A stretch of 64,000 nucleotides of DNA, taken from contig LR782234.1 in NCBI GenBank assembly GCA_902825215.1, forward strand, positions 5,225,001 to 5,289,000, in the 5' to 3' direction. Shown one piece after another: positions 7,897 through 16,602 of the stretch; within the stretch, counting starts at the first letter, position 1, and each line of letters begins with the position of its first letter. The DNA is from Pseudomonas fluorescens (lineage in GTDB: Bacteria > Pseudomonadota > Gammaproteobacteria > Pseudomonadales > Pseudomonadaceae). A program made the translations under genes and the position numbers. The notes under the pieces are model-generated. The model was not told the DNA's origin. It saw only the letters and a program-made list of their open reading frames with translations, and made no database searches.

Positions 7897-10221
7897 TTAA
7901 TTCATCCAGCCCTTGACCCAATCCATCACCGATTCCGGCGAGGCAGGCGTTTCGCTTGCGCATGCGGCGCCGGGTGGCGGTTCGCTGCCGCGAATATACG
8001 GCATCTGTACCGCACCGGGGCAGTTGGCATCGGAGCCTTGCCCGGTGCGCGAATCGACCCAGGCCTGCACGACGTTATCCGGCTGCGGCATGTCCAGCGG
8101 CAGCGGATCGGCCTTGCGCATGAAACTGGTCCAGACCTGCAACGCACCGGTCGCCCCGGTGAACGGCGTCTTGCCGTTGTCGTCGCGGCCCAGCCAGACC
8201 ACGGCCAGCAGGTCCTGACTGAAACCGGCGAACCAGCTGTCGCGCGAATCGTTACTGGTACCGGTCTTGCCGGCCAGCGTCAGGGTCTTGGGCAACACGT
8301 TATAAACCGAACTGCCGGTACCTTCACGCATCACGCGCTGCATGGCGTTCTGGATCAGATAGATGGAGGCCGGGTCGAAACGCTGCTGAATCTGGAACGG
8401 ATAACGTTTGAGCGGCTCGCCTTCTGCGGTCAGTACGCTGCGAATCCCGCGCATCGGCGTGTTGAAACCGCCATTGGCCAGCGTCTGGTACATGGTCGCC
8501 ACTTCGATCGGGGTCATGCCGCCGGCACCCAGGAGCATCGACGGGAACGCCGGGAACTCGCGGGTTACGCCGAGACGCCCGAGAGTCTTGAGCACGTTCG
8601 GCACACCGACTTCCAGACCCAGACGCGAGGTCGACAGGTTGTAGGAATGCGCCAGCCCCTGATAGAGGAACACCGTGCCGTGGGAGCGGCGATCATAATT
8701 CTGCGGCTTCCACACCTGCCCGTTTGCGCCTTTGACCGACAACGGTTCATCGGACAGCCAACTGGTCAGCGTGTACTGGCTCGGTTTTTCCAGCGCGGTC
8801 AGGTAAACCGCCGGTTTGATCAACGAACCGATCGGCCGCACCGCATCCAGCGCGCGGTTGAAGCCGGCGTAACTGGCCTGACGGCTGCCGATCATCGCCT
8901 GGACTTCACCGGTTTCCGGGTTGGTCACGACCATCGCCGCTTCAACGTCATCGGAGCCTTTGCGCCCGGACAGACGTTTAAAGGTGTCGTTGACCGAGGC
9001 CTCGGCTTTCATCTGCAGGATCGGGTCGAAGCTGGTGAAGATGCGCAGGCCTTCTTCGGTCAAGTCTTCGTCGCGGTAATCCTCACGCAACTGACGTTTG
9101 ACCAGATCGATGAAGCCTGGGTACGAGCTGTCGGCAAGCTTGCCGCGGGTGGTCACGCCCAGCGGCATTTTCTTCGCCGCTTCGACCTGCTCCGGCGTGG
9201 CTACGCCCTGTTGTGCAAGCACGTCGAGCACCAGGTTACGGCGCTCCAGCGCGCGCTCCGGATTGCGCCGCGGGTTGTAGTAGGACGGGCCTTTGACCAT
9301 GCCGACCAGCAACGCCACTTGATGCAGCTTCAGCTCGGACAATGGCTGGCCGAAGAAGAACTGGCTGGCCAGACCGAAACCGTGCACCGCGCGCTGACCG
9401 TCCTGCCCGACGAAGACTTCGTTGAGGTAGGCCTCGAGGATTTCCTTCTTGTCGTAATGCAGCTCCAGCAACATCGCCATCATCGCTTCGGTGAGCTTGC
9501 GGGTCAGGCTGCGTTCGCTGGTCAGGTAGAAGTTCTTCACCAACTGCTGGGTCAGGGTACTGCCGCCTTGGGTCATCTTGCCGCCAGAGGTGTTGACCCA
9601 GACCGCACGGGCGATCGACTTCGGCGACACGCCCCAGTGGCTGTAGAAATCGCGGTCTTCGACAGCGACCAGAGTTTCGAGCAGATACGGCGGCACCTGA
9701 TCGAGCTTGATCAGGATGCGGTCTTCAAGATTCTTCGGATAAATGCCGCCGATCAGCAGCGGTTCCAGACGCACCACCGACAGCTTGGAACCGTTGGTCG
9801 CCGACAGCTCGGCAACGTAATCGCCGGAGAAGCGCACGCGCACCGGTTGCGGTTTCTCCAGACCTTCATAGAACTGGAAGCCACGGGTATTGAGGTCAAC
9901 CGTATTGCCGCTGACGGCAGCAGCGCCGGGGCCATTGCTCACGGCTTCGCGGCGATAGCCGAGGGCATCTAGTTCGGTGAGGAAATCGTCCTTGCTGAGC
10001 TTCTGTCCGACGAACAGCTCAAGCGGGCGCGCGTACACCTTGGCCGGGATGGTCCAGCGCTTGCCGGAGAACTTCTCCTGCACCACGGCATCGAGGTAAA
10101 CGGCGAAGCCGGCCAGCACGACAAGGCCGACCAGACTGAGTTTGATGGCCCAGCTCAGCCACGGGCTCAGGCCCTTGGACGACGGTTTTTTCTTGGTACG
10201 GGGGGATCGGGATCGAGTCAT
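7897..10221 (-). CDS. mrcB: Penicillin-binding protein 1B, bifunctional peptidoglycan synthase
   Basis: Class A PBP that polymerises glycan strands and cross-links peptides. The 774-aa protein has a basic cytoplasmic tail, one membrane helix (about residues 25-45) and a UB2H-like region. The glycosyltransferase domain contains EDRDFYSHWG and GGSTLTQQLVKN. The transpeptidase domain shows SLIK (SxxK), SYN and KTGTS boxes. It heads mrcB-lpoP-yqcC on the minus strand. Confidence 0.97.
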   Translation of the reverse strand: MTRSRSPRTKKKPSSKGLSPWLSWAIKLSLVGLVVLAGFAVYLDAVVQEKFSGKRWTIPAKVYARPLELFVGQKLSKDDFLTELDALGYRREAVSNGPGAAAVSGNTVDLNTRGFQFYEGLEKPQPVRVRFSGDYVAELSATNGSKLSVVRLEPLLIGGIYPKNLEDRILIKLDQVPPYLLETLVAVEDRDFYSHWGVSPKSIARAVWVNTSGGKMTQGGSTLTQQLVKNFYLTSERSLTRKLTEAMMAMLLELHYDKKEILEAYLNEVFVGQDGQRAVHGFGLASQFFFGQPLSELKLHQVALLVGMVKGPSYYNPRRNPERALERRNLVLDVLAQQGVATPEQVEAAKKMPLGVTTRGKLADSSYPGFIDLVKRQLREDYRDEDLTEEGLRIFTSFDPILQMKAEASVNDTFKRLSGRKGSDDVEAAMVVTNPETGEVQAMIGSRQASYAGFNRALDAVRPIGSLIKPAVYLTALEKPSQYTLTSWLSDEPLSVKGANGQVWKPQNYDRRSHGTVFLYQGLAHSYNLSTSRLGLEVGVPNVLKTLGRLGVTREFPAFPSMLLGAGGMTPIEVATMYQTLANGGFNTPMRGIRSVLTAEGEPLKRYPFQIQQRFDPASIYLIQNAMQRVMREGTGSSVYNVLPKTLTLAGKTGTSNDSRDSWFAGFSQDLLAVVWLGRDDNGKTPFTGATGALQVWTSFMRKADPLPLDMPQPDNVVQAWVDSRTGQGSDANCPGAVQMPYIRGSEPPPGAACASETPASPESVMDWVKGWMN

Positions 10222-10337
10222 GGCGGCGGATTATACGCACTTTATCGATCCTCAACAGGCACCCTCAGAGGTTTGCGTCCGGCGGGCAAGCGGCCATAAT
10301 GGCGACCTCGAATTTTCCCGTCTCTGAAGGATCGCCC

Positions 10338-11894
10338 GTGAGCCAGTCCCTGATCGCTGCCCTGCAAAACCCGGCCCTCTACCCGCATCCCGTCGAAGGG
10401 TTCCAGGTCATCGAAACCCACATCTCGTGGGTGATTCTCACCGGCCCCTTTGCCTATAAAGTGAAGAAGCCGGTTAATTTCGGCTTCCTCGACTTCACCG
10501 GACTGGAATCGCGTGCACATTTCTGCGCTGAAGAACTGCGCCTGAACCAGCGCCTGACCGAGGATTTGTATCTGGAAGTGTTGCCGGTCACCGGCAGCGT
10601 CGAGGCACCGCAATTGGGCGGCGAAGGCGCGGCGATCGAATACGTGCTGAAAATGCGTCAGTTCCCGCAGACCGGCCTGCTCAGCACCCTGCAAGCCAAC
10701 GGTGAGCTGACCACCCAGCACATCGATGCGATGGCCGAGCAGATTGCCCGCTTCCACCTCAGTGCACCAAAAGTCCCGACCGAACACGACGCCGGCACCC
10801 CGGACAGCGTAATGGCGCCGGTCGCGCAAAACTTCGAGCAAATCCTGCCGTTCCTCAGCGACAAAAACGATCTGCTGCAACTCGAGGCGCTGAAAGCCTG
10901 GGCCGAAAGCAGCTTCGAGCGTCTCAAGCCACTGTTCGCCGAGCGCAAGGCCGCAGGTTTTACCCGTGAATGCCACGGCGACATCCACTTGGGCAACGCC
11001 ACGGTCATCGACGGCAACGTGGTGATCTTCGATTGCATCGAGTTCAACGAGCCGTTCCGTTTCACTGACGTCTGGGCCGACACCGGTTTCCTCGCGATGG
11101 ACCTGGAAGACCGCGGCCTGAAATCCCTGGCGCGACGTTTCATCAGCCAGTACCTGGAACTGACCGGCGACTATCAAGGCCTGGAAGTGCTGAACTTCTA
11201 TAAAGCCTACCGTGCGCTGGTGCGCGCGAAGGTCGCGCTGTTCAGCATGCCGGCGGACGCGACCGCCGTGCAGCGCGCTACCACCCTGCGCCAGTACCGC
11301 AACTACGCCAACCTGGCGGAAAGCTACAGCACCATTCCGTCACGCTTCATGGCGATCACCCACGGCGTGTCCGCGGTCGGCAAAAGCCATGTTGCCATGC
11401 GCCTGGTCGAGGCACTGGGCGCGATCCGCCTGCGTTCGGATGTCGAGCGCAAGCGCCTGTTCGGCGAGCAGACCGTCGCCAACGACGTACAGGCCGGGAT
11501 TTACAGCGCCGATGCCAGCACCGCGACTTATGCGCGCCTGCACGAAATCGCCGAAGTGATCCTGCACGCTGGTTTCCCGGTGGTGATCGACGCCACTTAC
11601 CTGAAACGCGAACAACGTGACAACGCCGCGAAAATCGCCGAAGCCACCGGCACGCCCTTCCTGATTCTCGACTGCAACGCGCCGCAAGCGGTGATCGAGA
11701 GCTGGCTGGCGATGCGCCAAGCCGACCAGAAGGACCCGTCCGACGCCACCCTGGCGGTGATCGAAGCGCAACAGGCCAATCGCGAAGCGCTGACGCCGGA
11801 AGAGATTCTGCGCAGCAAACGCGTGCAGACCAATGAATCCGGCACGCTCGACACAGTGGTCGCGCAGATTCGTCAGCGCCTGCCAGGCCTGTAA
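10338..11894 (+). CDS. Fusion of an aminoglycoside-phosphotransferase-like kinase and a P-loop ATPase
   Basis: 518-aa two-domain protein. The N-terminal part (about 1-320) resembles APH/choline kinase folds with the catalytic loop ECHGDIHLGN and FDCIEFNEPF. The C-terminal part (about 335-518) is an AAA_33-type P-loop domain with Walker A GVSAVGKS. GTG at 10338 is used as start because GAAGGA is 6 nt upstream. The family is widespread but its substrate is unknown; I do not infer antibiotic resistance from the APH fold. Confidence 0.85.
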   Translation: MSQSLIAALQNPALYPHPVEGFQVIETHISWVILTGPFAYKVKKPVNFGFLDFTGLESRAHFCAEELRLNQRLTEDLYLEVLPVTGSVEAPQLGGEGAAIEYVLKMRQFPQTGLLSTLQANGELTTQHIDAMAEQIARFHLSAPKVPTEHDAGTPDSVMAPVAQNFEQILPFLSDKNDLLQLEALKAWAESSFERLKPLFAERKAAGFTRECHGDIHLGNATVIDGNVVIFDCIEFNEPFRFTDVWADTGFLAMDLEDRGLKSLARRFISQYLELTGDYQGLEVLNFYKAYRALVRAKVALFSMPADATAVQRATTLRQYRNYANLAESYSTIPSRFMAITHGVSAVGKSHVAMRLVEALGAIRLRSDVERKRLFGEQTVANDVQAGIYSADASTATYARLHEIAEVILHAGFPVVIDATYLKREQRDNAAKIAEATGTPFLILDCNAPQAVIESWLAMRQADQKDPSDATLAVIEAQQANREALTPEEILRSKRVQTNESGTLDTVVAQIRQRLPGL

Positions 11895-11985
11895 GAAACT
11901 ATTTCGGCCGTGAAGCCCTCGCTCGCTTCACGGCCGCCAAATAGTGGCACTATACTGGCGTCATAAAACCAACAGGTGATCTGAC

Positions 11986-12330
11986 ATGAGCCAGCCGAAA
12001 CTTCTCGATACGCCGCTGTATGCCTTGCTGCACAAAGACGACATCACTGGTTTCAACAAGGAGCGTCCGCAGGACGGTCCGATCGACATGGTCGGCGGCG
12101 ATTTCCGCGGTCTCGATCTGCGCGAGTTGAACGCCGATGGCGTGGATTTCCGCGACGCGTATTTCCGTTCCGCCGATTTGCGTGGCATCGATTTCCGTAA
12201 CGCACAGCTGGAAGGCGCAAGCCTGGCCCACGCACAGATTTCCGGTGCGTACTTCCCGCCGGAGCTGAGTGCTGACGAGATTCTGATGTCGATGAATTTC
12301 GGCACGCGGCTGCGCTATCGCACGCGCTGA
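11986..12330 (+). CDS. Pentapeptide repeat protein
   Basis: 114-aa protein with a short run of A(D/N)LxX repeats (DFRGLDLREL, FRSADLRGID, FRNAQLEGAS), enough for a few coils of a right-handed quadrilateral helix. AACAGGTGATCTGAC precedes the ATG. Function unknown. The region is too short for a DNA-mimic gyrase inhibitor of the Qnr type. Confidence 0.85.
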   Translation: MSQPKLLDTPLYALLHKDDITGFNKERPQDGPIDMVGGDFRGLDLRELNADGVDFRDAYFRSADLRGIDFRNAQLEGASLAHAQISGAYFPPELSADEILMSMNFGTRLRYRTR

Positions 12331-12356
12331 GATCGCTGTCAGCCCTGGCCCCCCCT

Positions 12357-12446
12357 TGTGGGAGCGAGCCTGCTCGCGAAGGCATAGTGTCAGTCGATAT
12401 AGGTAGCGGCTGATCCACCGTCTTCGCGAGCAGGCTCGCTCCCACA
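12357..12446. repeat. REPIN (inverted REP pair) 1
   Basis: TGTGGGAGCGAGCCTGCTCG at 12357 and its complement ending 12446, with about 42 nt between the two REP copies. Lies between the pentapeptide and TfoX-type genes. Confidence 0.9.
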
Positions 12447-12609
12447 TTTGTTATGCGCTATGCCCCTTCCCTTCTGCATTCGTAGATCTTTATCCCCTTT
12501 CTTAGAAGCATTTGCGTCGAATCCGACCAAACAACCACGCTTTTCCTACTGATGGCTACACTCCTGAGAAGCTCGCCCACGCACCATTCGGCCGTCGCAA
12601 GGAGGCTTG

Positions 12610-12882
12610 ATGAATGATGAACTGCAACACCTGAAAAATCTTGGCAAGACGTCGGCGCAATGGCTGCATGCCGTGGGCATCCACAGCGCCTCGGACTTGC
12701 GTCGGCTCGGCGCAGTGGACGCCTACCGGGCCGTGCGTACCCGCGGGTTTCGTGCATCGAAGGTGTTGTTGTATGCGATCGAAGGCGCCCTGATGGATGT
12801 GCACTGGAACGACATCCCCGCCGAGCGCAAGGACGCCCTGAACAAGCAGCTCGAAGCCATTTCCGCGCGTCACAAGAACTGA
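12610..12882 (+). CDS. TfoX C-terminal domain protein
   Basis: 90-aa helix-hairpin-helix protein matching only the C-terminal half of TfoX (LKNLGKTSAQWLHAVGI, LRRLGAVDAYRAVR). The N-terminal TfoX domain is absent, as in many Pseudomonas homologues, so a competence role should not be assumed. GGAGG lies 4 nt before the ATG. It is 15 nt upstream of cbpA and probably co-transcribed. Confidence 0.85.
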   Translation: MNDELQHLKNLGKTSAQWLHAVGIHSASDLRRLGAVDAYRAVRTRGFRASKVLLYAIEGALMDVHWNDIPAERKDALNKQLEAISARHKN

Positions 12883-12897
12883 ACGGCAGCGACCGTC

Positions 12898-13698
12898 ATG
12901 TATTTACTGGGCGAACAATCGGCGTATACCGATGCAATGATCAACCGTTTGCAAAGCCTGCCCGTGCAGTGGGTGCGAGATCTCGCTCCTTGCGGGCCGG
13001 TTTTGCAGGTGAATGCGACGGATGACTTGCTGCCCCTGTTGCCCGCCGGACAGTTGTTTCTGCTGATTGACGGTGTTATCAACGGCCACATCGGCGCGCG
13101 ACCGCTGTTTTACTGGCAGGAAGGCGATTTGATCGGGCTGCAGCGCGGCGACGCGTGGGCTGATTGTCGTTGGTACTGCGACGCACCGCTGCGTTTGCAG
13201 CCCTACCGCCGTGAAGAGCTGTTCCGGCATCTTTACGCTGACGCAGGCCGCGCGGAGCAGTTCGTTGAATACATGCAAGGTCACATGGCCATCCTGGCCC
13301 ACGCCGTAGCAGAGCTGAAACCGCGCGAATTTCGCAGCACTAACGGTTTCAAACGGGTCGAGGCTGGCGAAACCCTGATCAGGCAGGGTGACGTTGCCGA
13401 TCATGTGTTTGTGATCATCGACGGGCATGCCGAAGCGTTTGTTGATGGACACAAGGTCGGCGACGTCGCCAGGGACGAGATTTTCGGCGCCATGGCGATC
13501 TTCACCGGTGAACCACGCAACGCCACAGTGATCGCGCGCGTACCGAGCACGGTGATGTTGATTCCGGGTGATCAGTTTTTGAGCATGACTCGGACGAATC
13601 CGAAGATCGCTCACAGCCTGATCGAGAGCATGGCGCGGCGCATCGGCCAATTGAACCGGCAGATCGCACCCGCCACCGTCGCTAAAGGCCAACGCTGA
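12898..13698 (+). CDS. cbpA: Cyclic-nucleotide-binding-domain protein CbpA
   Basis: 266-aa protein with an N-terminal domain of unknown fold (about 1-140) and a C-terminal cNMP-binding beta-roll (about 145-255). The phosphate-binding cassette reads IFGAMAIFTGEPRNATV, with Arg207 kept but Ala198 where cAMP binders normally have Glu. No DNA-binding helix-turn-helix follows, so it is not a Crp-type regulator. The homologue in P. aeruginosa (CbpA) likewise sits directly upstream of prrF and phuW; the symbol rests on that synteny. Confidence 0.85.
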   Translation: MYLLGEQSAYTDAMINRLQSLPVQWVRDLAPCGPVLQVNATDDLLPLLPAGQLFLLIDGVINGHIGARPLFYWQEGDLIGLQRGDAWADCRWYCDAPLRLQPYRREELFRHLYADAGRAEQFVEYMQGHMAILAHAVAELKPREFRSTNGFKRVEAGETLIRQGDVADHVFVIIDGHAEAFVDGHKVGDVARDEIFGAMAIFTGEPRNATVIARVPSTVMLIPGDQFLSMTRTNPKIAHSLIESMARRIGQLNRQIAPATVAKGQR

Positions 13699-13764
13699 AG
13701 CCCTTGATTCGCGCGGCATTCCGGCCATTTTCGCGACTGAATCGTAAAAACGGCAAATCAGTGG

Positions 13765-13792
13765 TTGACGCGGTAATGAGAATCGCTATGAT
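13765..13792 (+). promoter_or_regulatory. prrF promoter
   Basis: TTGACG (13765-13770), 16 nt, TATGAT (13787-13792), with the first base of the sRNA expected near 13799. The Fur box covers the spacer and the -10 element. Confidence 0.8.
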
Positions 13793-13796
13793 TATC
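13778..13796 (+). promoter_or_regulatory. Fur box controlling prrF
   Basis: GAGAATCGCTATGATTATC matches 13 of 19 positions of the GATAATGATAATCATTATC consensus and overlaps the -10 region, as expected for iron-dependent repression. Confidence 0.85.
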
Positions 13797-13798
13797 AC

Positions 13799-13913
13799 AA
13801 CTGGTCGCGAGATCAGTCGATATTCTGAAAAGCCCTTGGTTCGGACTCTCAGATTATCTCCTCATCAGGCTAATCACGGTTATTTGACCCGGTTTTTTAC
13901 CGGGTCTTTTTTT
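13799..13913 (+). ncRNA. prrF1: PrrF iron-responsive small RNA
   Basis: The segment carries the highly conserved PrrF core (CTCAGATTATCTCCTCATCA, then GGCTAATCACGG) between a Fur-controlled promoter and a terminator. PrrF RNAs base-pair with mRNAs of iron-rich proteins and lower their translation when iron is scarce. About 115 nt. Only one copy is present here, whereas P. aeruginosa has two in tandem, so a PrrH-type read-through RNA cannot be made at this locus. The numbering prrF1 is by synteny. Confidence 0.92.
13886..13913 (+). terminator. PrrF intrinsic terminator
   Basis: GACCCGGT / ACCGGGTC stem with a T-rich loop followed by seven or more T. The final T run ends 15 nt before the phuW stop on the other strand. 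Confidence 0.9.
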
Positions 13914-13927
13914 GCCTGCCAAAAAAG

Positions 13928-14776
13928 TCATTGGCCGAACTGTTTGCGCATCTGCTCGCAGTAATCCTGCTTTGGCGTGGCAGGCGTGTACCAGACATAA
14001 TCGGCCATCACCGCAGTCACCTTTTCGCCCTGCTCGGCCAGCATCAGCACTGTGGGGACATCGGCCGCGCCCAAATCGAGAACATGCAGCGGCACGCCGG
14101 CATCCTTGCGTGCATGCCAGGCGCCAGCCAGAAGGATTGAGGGCGTGGGCGCCGCGAGCAGGCGCTCAGCCATGCGCCGATCACGCTGTTGCTGAACCGC
14201 CAGCATCGCCGGCATTTGCGATTCGGGCAGCAAGCCGCAGTGGGAATCGCTGATTTGTTCCAACAGTGTGTTTTGCACCGATGCCGCGTTGCTGCGCGCA
14301 CCGCTCAGCGCGGGAGACTCTCGATAGACTGCGCGGATTTCGTTGTTGTCGAGATTGGCCGCCAGTAGCGGATACGCTTGCGAGAGCGCGAAGCGTACGA
14401 TCGGACCATAAAGCGTCCAGTCCCAGCCGTCCTGCCAGTCCAGCGCTTTGGCAACATCGGCGGATGCCGGCGTCTGCCGCGCGGCAACCACTTTCGGCTG
14501 CTGATCGGGCGTGAGCATTTCCAGCAACAGACTGCCCTGCTGGCGCTGCTCGCCGAGCGCCTGCAACAGCCATAACTGCGCAGCGTGGTGATCGGCATTG
14601 TCATGCTGCTCGCCGATGATCAGTCGCTCGGGCCTCGCAAGACGCGTCACCAGTTGCTCTGCGGTCAGCACTTCACCGCTGTGCAGGTCGCGAATCTCGC
14701 CATTGACCGGCGCAGGGGCAACAGCGTGCTGACACCCTGCAAGCAACACCAGCATCAATAACCACAGTCCTCGCAT
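13928..14776 (-). CDS. phuW: ChaN family lipoprotein PhuW
   Basis: 282-aa lipoprotein (lipobox LLAGC, Cys15) of the ChaN/haem-binding family (GEQHDNADHHAAQLWLLQAL). Homologues bind haem at the outer membrane. ATG at 14776 is preferred because GAGG is 7 nt upstream; a GTG two codons earlier overlaps that SD. Last gene of phuT-phuU-phuV-phuW. Its exact role in haem import is not proven. Confidence 0.88.
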   Translation of the reverse strand: MRGLWLLMLVLLAGCQHAVAPAPVNGEIRDLHSGEVLTAEQLVTRLARPERLIIGEQHDNADHHAAQLWLLQALGEQRQQGSLLLEMLTPDQQPKVVAARQTPASADVAKALDWQDGWDWTLYGPIVRFALSQAYPLLAANLDNNEIRAVYRESPALSGARSNAASVQNTLLEQISDSHCGLLPESQMPAMLAVQQQRDRRMAERLLAAPTPSILLAGAWHARKDAGVPLHVLDLGAADVPTVLMLAEQGEKVTAVMADYVWYTPATPKQDYCEQMRKQFGQ

Positions 14777-14797
14777 GTACACACCTCGACAACTCAG

Positions 14798-15565
14798 TCA
14801 GCGGGCGATGATCAGCGGATGCCCGCGCTCCGGGTGCGGCTGCACCAGCACTTGCAGTCCGAACACCGCTTGCAGTGTATCCGGGCGCAGCACCCGCTCG
14901 GGCGTATCCAGGGCCACTGGTCGGCCGTTTTCCAGCAGCAGGATGCGGTCGCAATAACGCGCAGCGAGGTTCAGATCATGCAGGATCACCAGCACCGCCA
15001 CGCCGCGATCGGCAAACTCACGCACCGCCTGCAAAGTGGTGTGCTGATGCAGCGGATCGAGCATTGAAGTCGGCTCGTCGAGCAACAGCGTTTGCCCGGC
15101 CTGCCCCGGCCACAACTGCGCCAGCACCCGCGCCAGGTGCACGCGCTGGCGCTCGCCACCGGACAACGCCAGATAACTGCGCCCGTTCAGATGCCCGGCA
15201 TCGGCCGCCGCCAATGCCGCAGCGATGATCTCCTCGTCACGCATGCGGCCGCTTTGATAAGGCAAGCGGCCCATGCCCACCACTTCTTCGACACGGAAGG
15301 CAAAGTCCAGCGTCGAAACCTGCGGCAAGACTGCCAAGCGTTGCGCACGCTGGCTTCGCGCCCAGTCATGCAACGGCTTGCCATCGAGCAACACCTCGCC
15401 CGCGCTGGCGGCCAACTCGCCGCACAACGCGCCGAGCAACGTACTTTTGCCCGCACCGTTCGGGCCGAGGACACCGAGTACTTCGCCCGCTTCGAGTTGT
15501 AGCGTGACCTCATCGAGCACGGTTTTGCGCCCGCGCTGAATCTGCAGATTGTGCGCACGCAGCAT
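14798..15565 (-). CDS. phuV: Haem ABC transporter ATPase
   Basis: 255-aa ATP-binding subunit (HmuV/PhuV). Walker A GPNGAGKSTLL, signature LSGGERQRVHLARV and Walker B LLLDEPTSMLD are intact. The ATG overlaps the phuU stop (TGATG). It powers haem passage across the inner membrane with PhuU. Confidence 0.95.
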   Translation of the reverse strand: MLRAHNLQIQRGRKTVLDEVTLQLEAGEVLGVLGPNGAGKSTLLGALCGELAASAGEVLLDGKPLHDWARSQRAQRLAVLPQVSTLDFAFRVEEVVGMGRLPYQSGRMRDEEIIAAALAAADAGHLNGRSYLALSGGERQRVHLARVLAQLWPGQAGQTLLLDEPTSMLDPLHQHTTLQAVREFADRGVAVLVILHDLNLAARYCDRILLLENGRPVALDTPERVLRPDTLQAVFGLQVLVQPHPERGHPLIIAR

Positions 15566-16602
15566 CAGGCCCGCCCTCGCAGCAACAGATAAAGAAAGAA
15601 TGGCGCGCCAATGAATGCCGTGACGATACCGATCGGCAATTCCGCCGGCGCCAGCGCCAGGCGCGCCACCAGATCGGCGAGCAATAACAGGCTGCCACCG
15701 GCCAGCACCGAGGCTGGCAATAGCACGCGATGGTCGGGCCCGGCGAGCAGTCGCACAAGGTGCGGCACCACCAGCCCGACAAAACCGATCATACCCGCCG
15801 CCGCCACCGCCGCGCCGACACCCAGTGCGGTGCAGAACACCAGTTCACGCTTGAGCCGCTCGACGTCGATCCCCAGATGCCCGGCCTCCGACTCGCCGAG
15901 CAGCAAGGCATTCAAGGCCTTGGCCCGACGCGGCAGCCACAACGCGACAGCGGCGCTGATGATCAGCAACGGCCACAGCCGCGCGTAGCTGGCGCCATTG
16001 AGGCTGCCGAGATTCCAGAAGGTCAGCGTGCGCAGGGTCGCGTCATCCGCCAGATAAGTGAACAGGCCGACGGCCGAGCCGGCCAGCGCCGTCAGCGCGA
16101 TGCCCGCCAGCAACATCGTTGCGACGTGGGTCTGACCGTTACGCCGGCCCAGTCGATAGACCAGCGCCGTTACGCCGAGCCCACCGAGAAACGCGCACAC
16201 CGACAATAAGTAAGGCGCAAACCCTTCCGGCACTTCGCCAAACATCTCGCCGCCAACAATCGCAATCGCTGCTCCCAGCGCTGCGCCACTGGAAACCCCG
16301 ACCAATCCCGGATCGGCCAGCGGATTGCGAAACAAGCCCTGCATCGCCACGCCGGACAACGCCAGCACGCCACCCACCGCCAGACCGAGCAAGGTGCGCG
16401 GCAGACGAATCTGTCCAAGGATCAGTTCGGCCTGCTCCAGACCGTCCGGCGCCAGCGGCACCCCCAGCAGGCGCAACGCGGCGCGCAAGGTATCGAACAG
16501 CGGCAGGCTGACCGGCCCGAGCGCCAGTGACAGCCAAATTGCCAACAGACACAGCAGTGTCAGGCCGATGAACAGGCCACGCGGTTTGACCAGTGTGGTC
16601 AT
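15565..16602 (-). CDS. phuU: Haem ABC transporter permease
   Basis: 345-aa FecCD-family permease with about ten hydrophobic helices (LPRTLLGLAVGGVLALSGVA, GLVVPHLVRLLAGPDHR). The start overlaps the phuT stop by ATGA-type overlap at 16599-16602. Partner of PhuV and PhuT. Confidence 0.95.
   Translation of the reverse strand: MTTLVKPRGLFIGLTLLCLLAIWLSLALGPVSLPLFDTLRAALRLLGVPLAPDGLEQAELILGQIRLPRTLLGLAVGGVLALSGVAMQGLFRNPLADPGLVGVSSGAALGAAIAIVGGEMFGEVPEGFAPYLLSVCAFLGGLGVTALVYRLGRRNGQTHVATMLLAGIALTALAGSAVGLFTYLADDATLRTLTFWNLGSLNGASYARLWPLLIISAAVALWLPRRAKALNALLLGESEAGHLGIDVERLKRELVFCTALGVGAAVAAAGMIGFVGLVVPHLVRLLAGPDHRVLLPASVLAGGSLLLLADLVARLALAPAELPIGIVTAFIGAPFFLYLLLRGRA

Noticed and set aside
8038..9972. 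644-codon frame antisense to mrcB
   Set aside because: Mirror of PBP1b coding; Arg/His-rich content and no motif.
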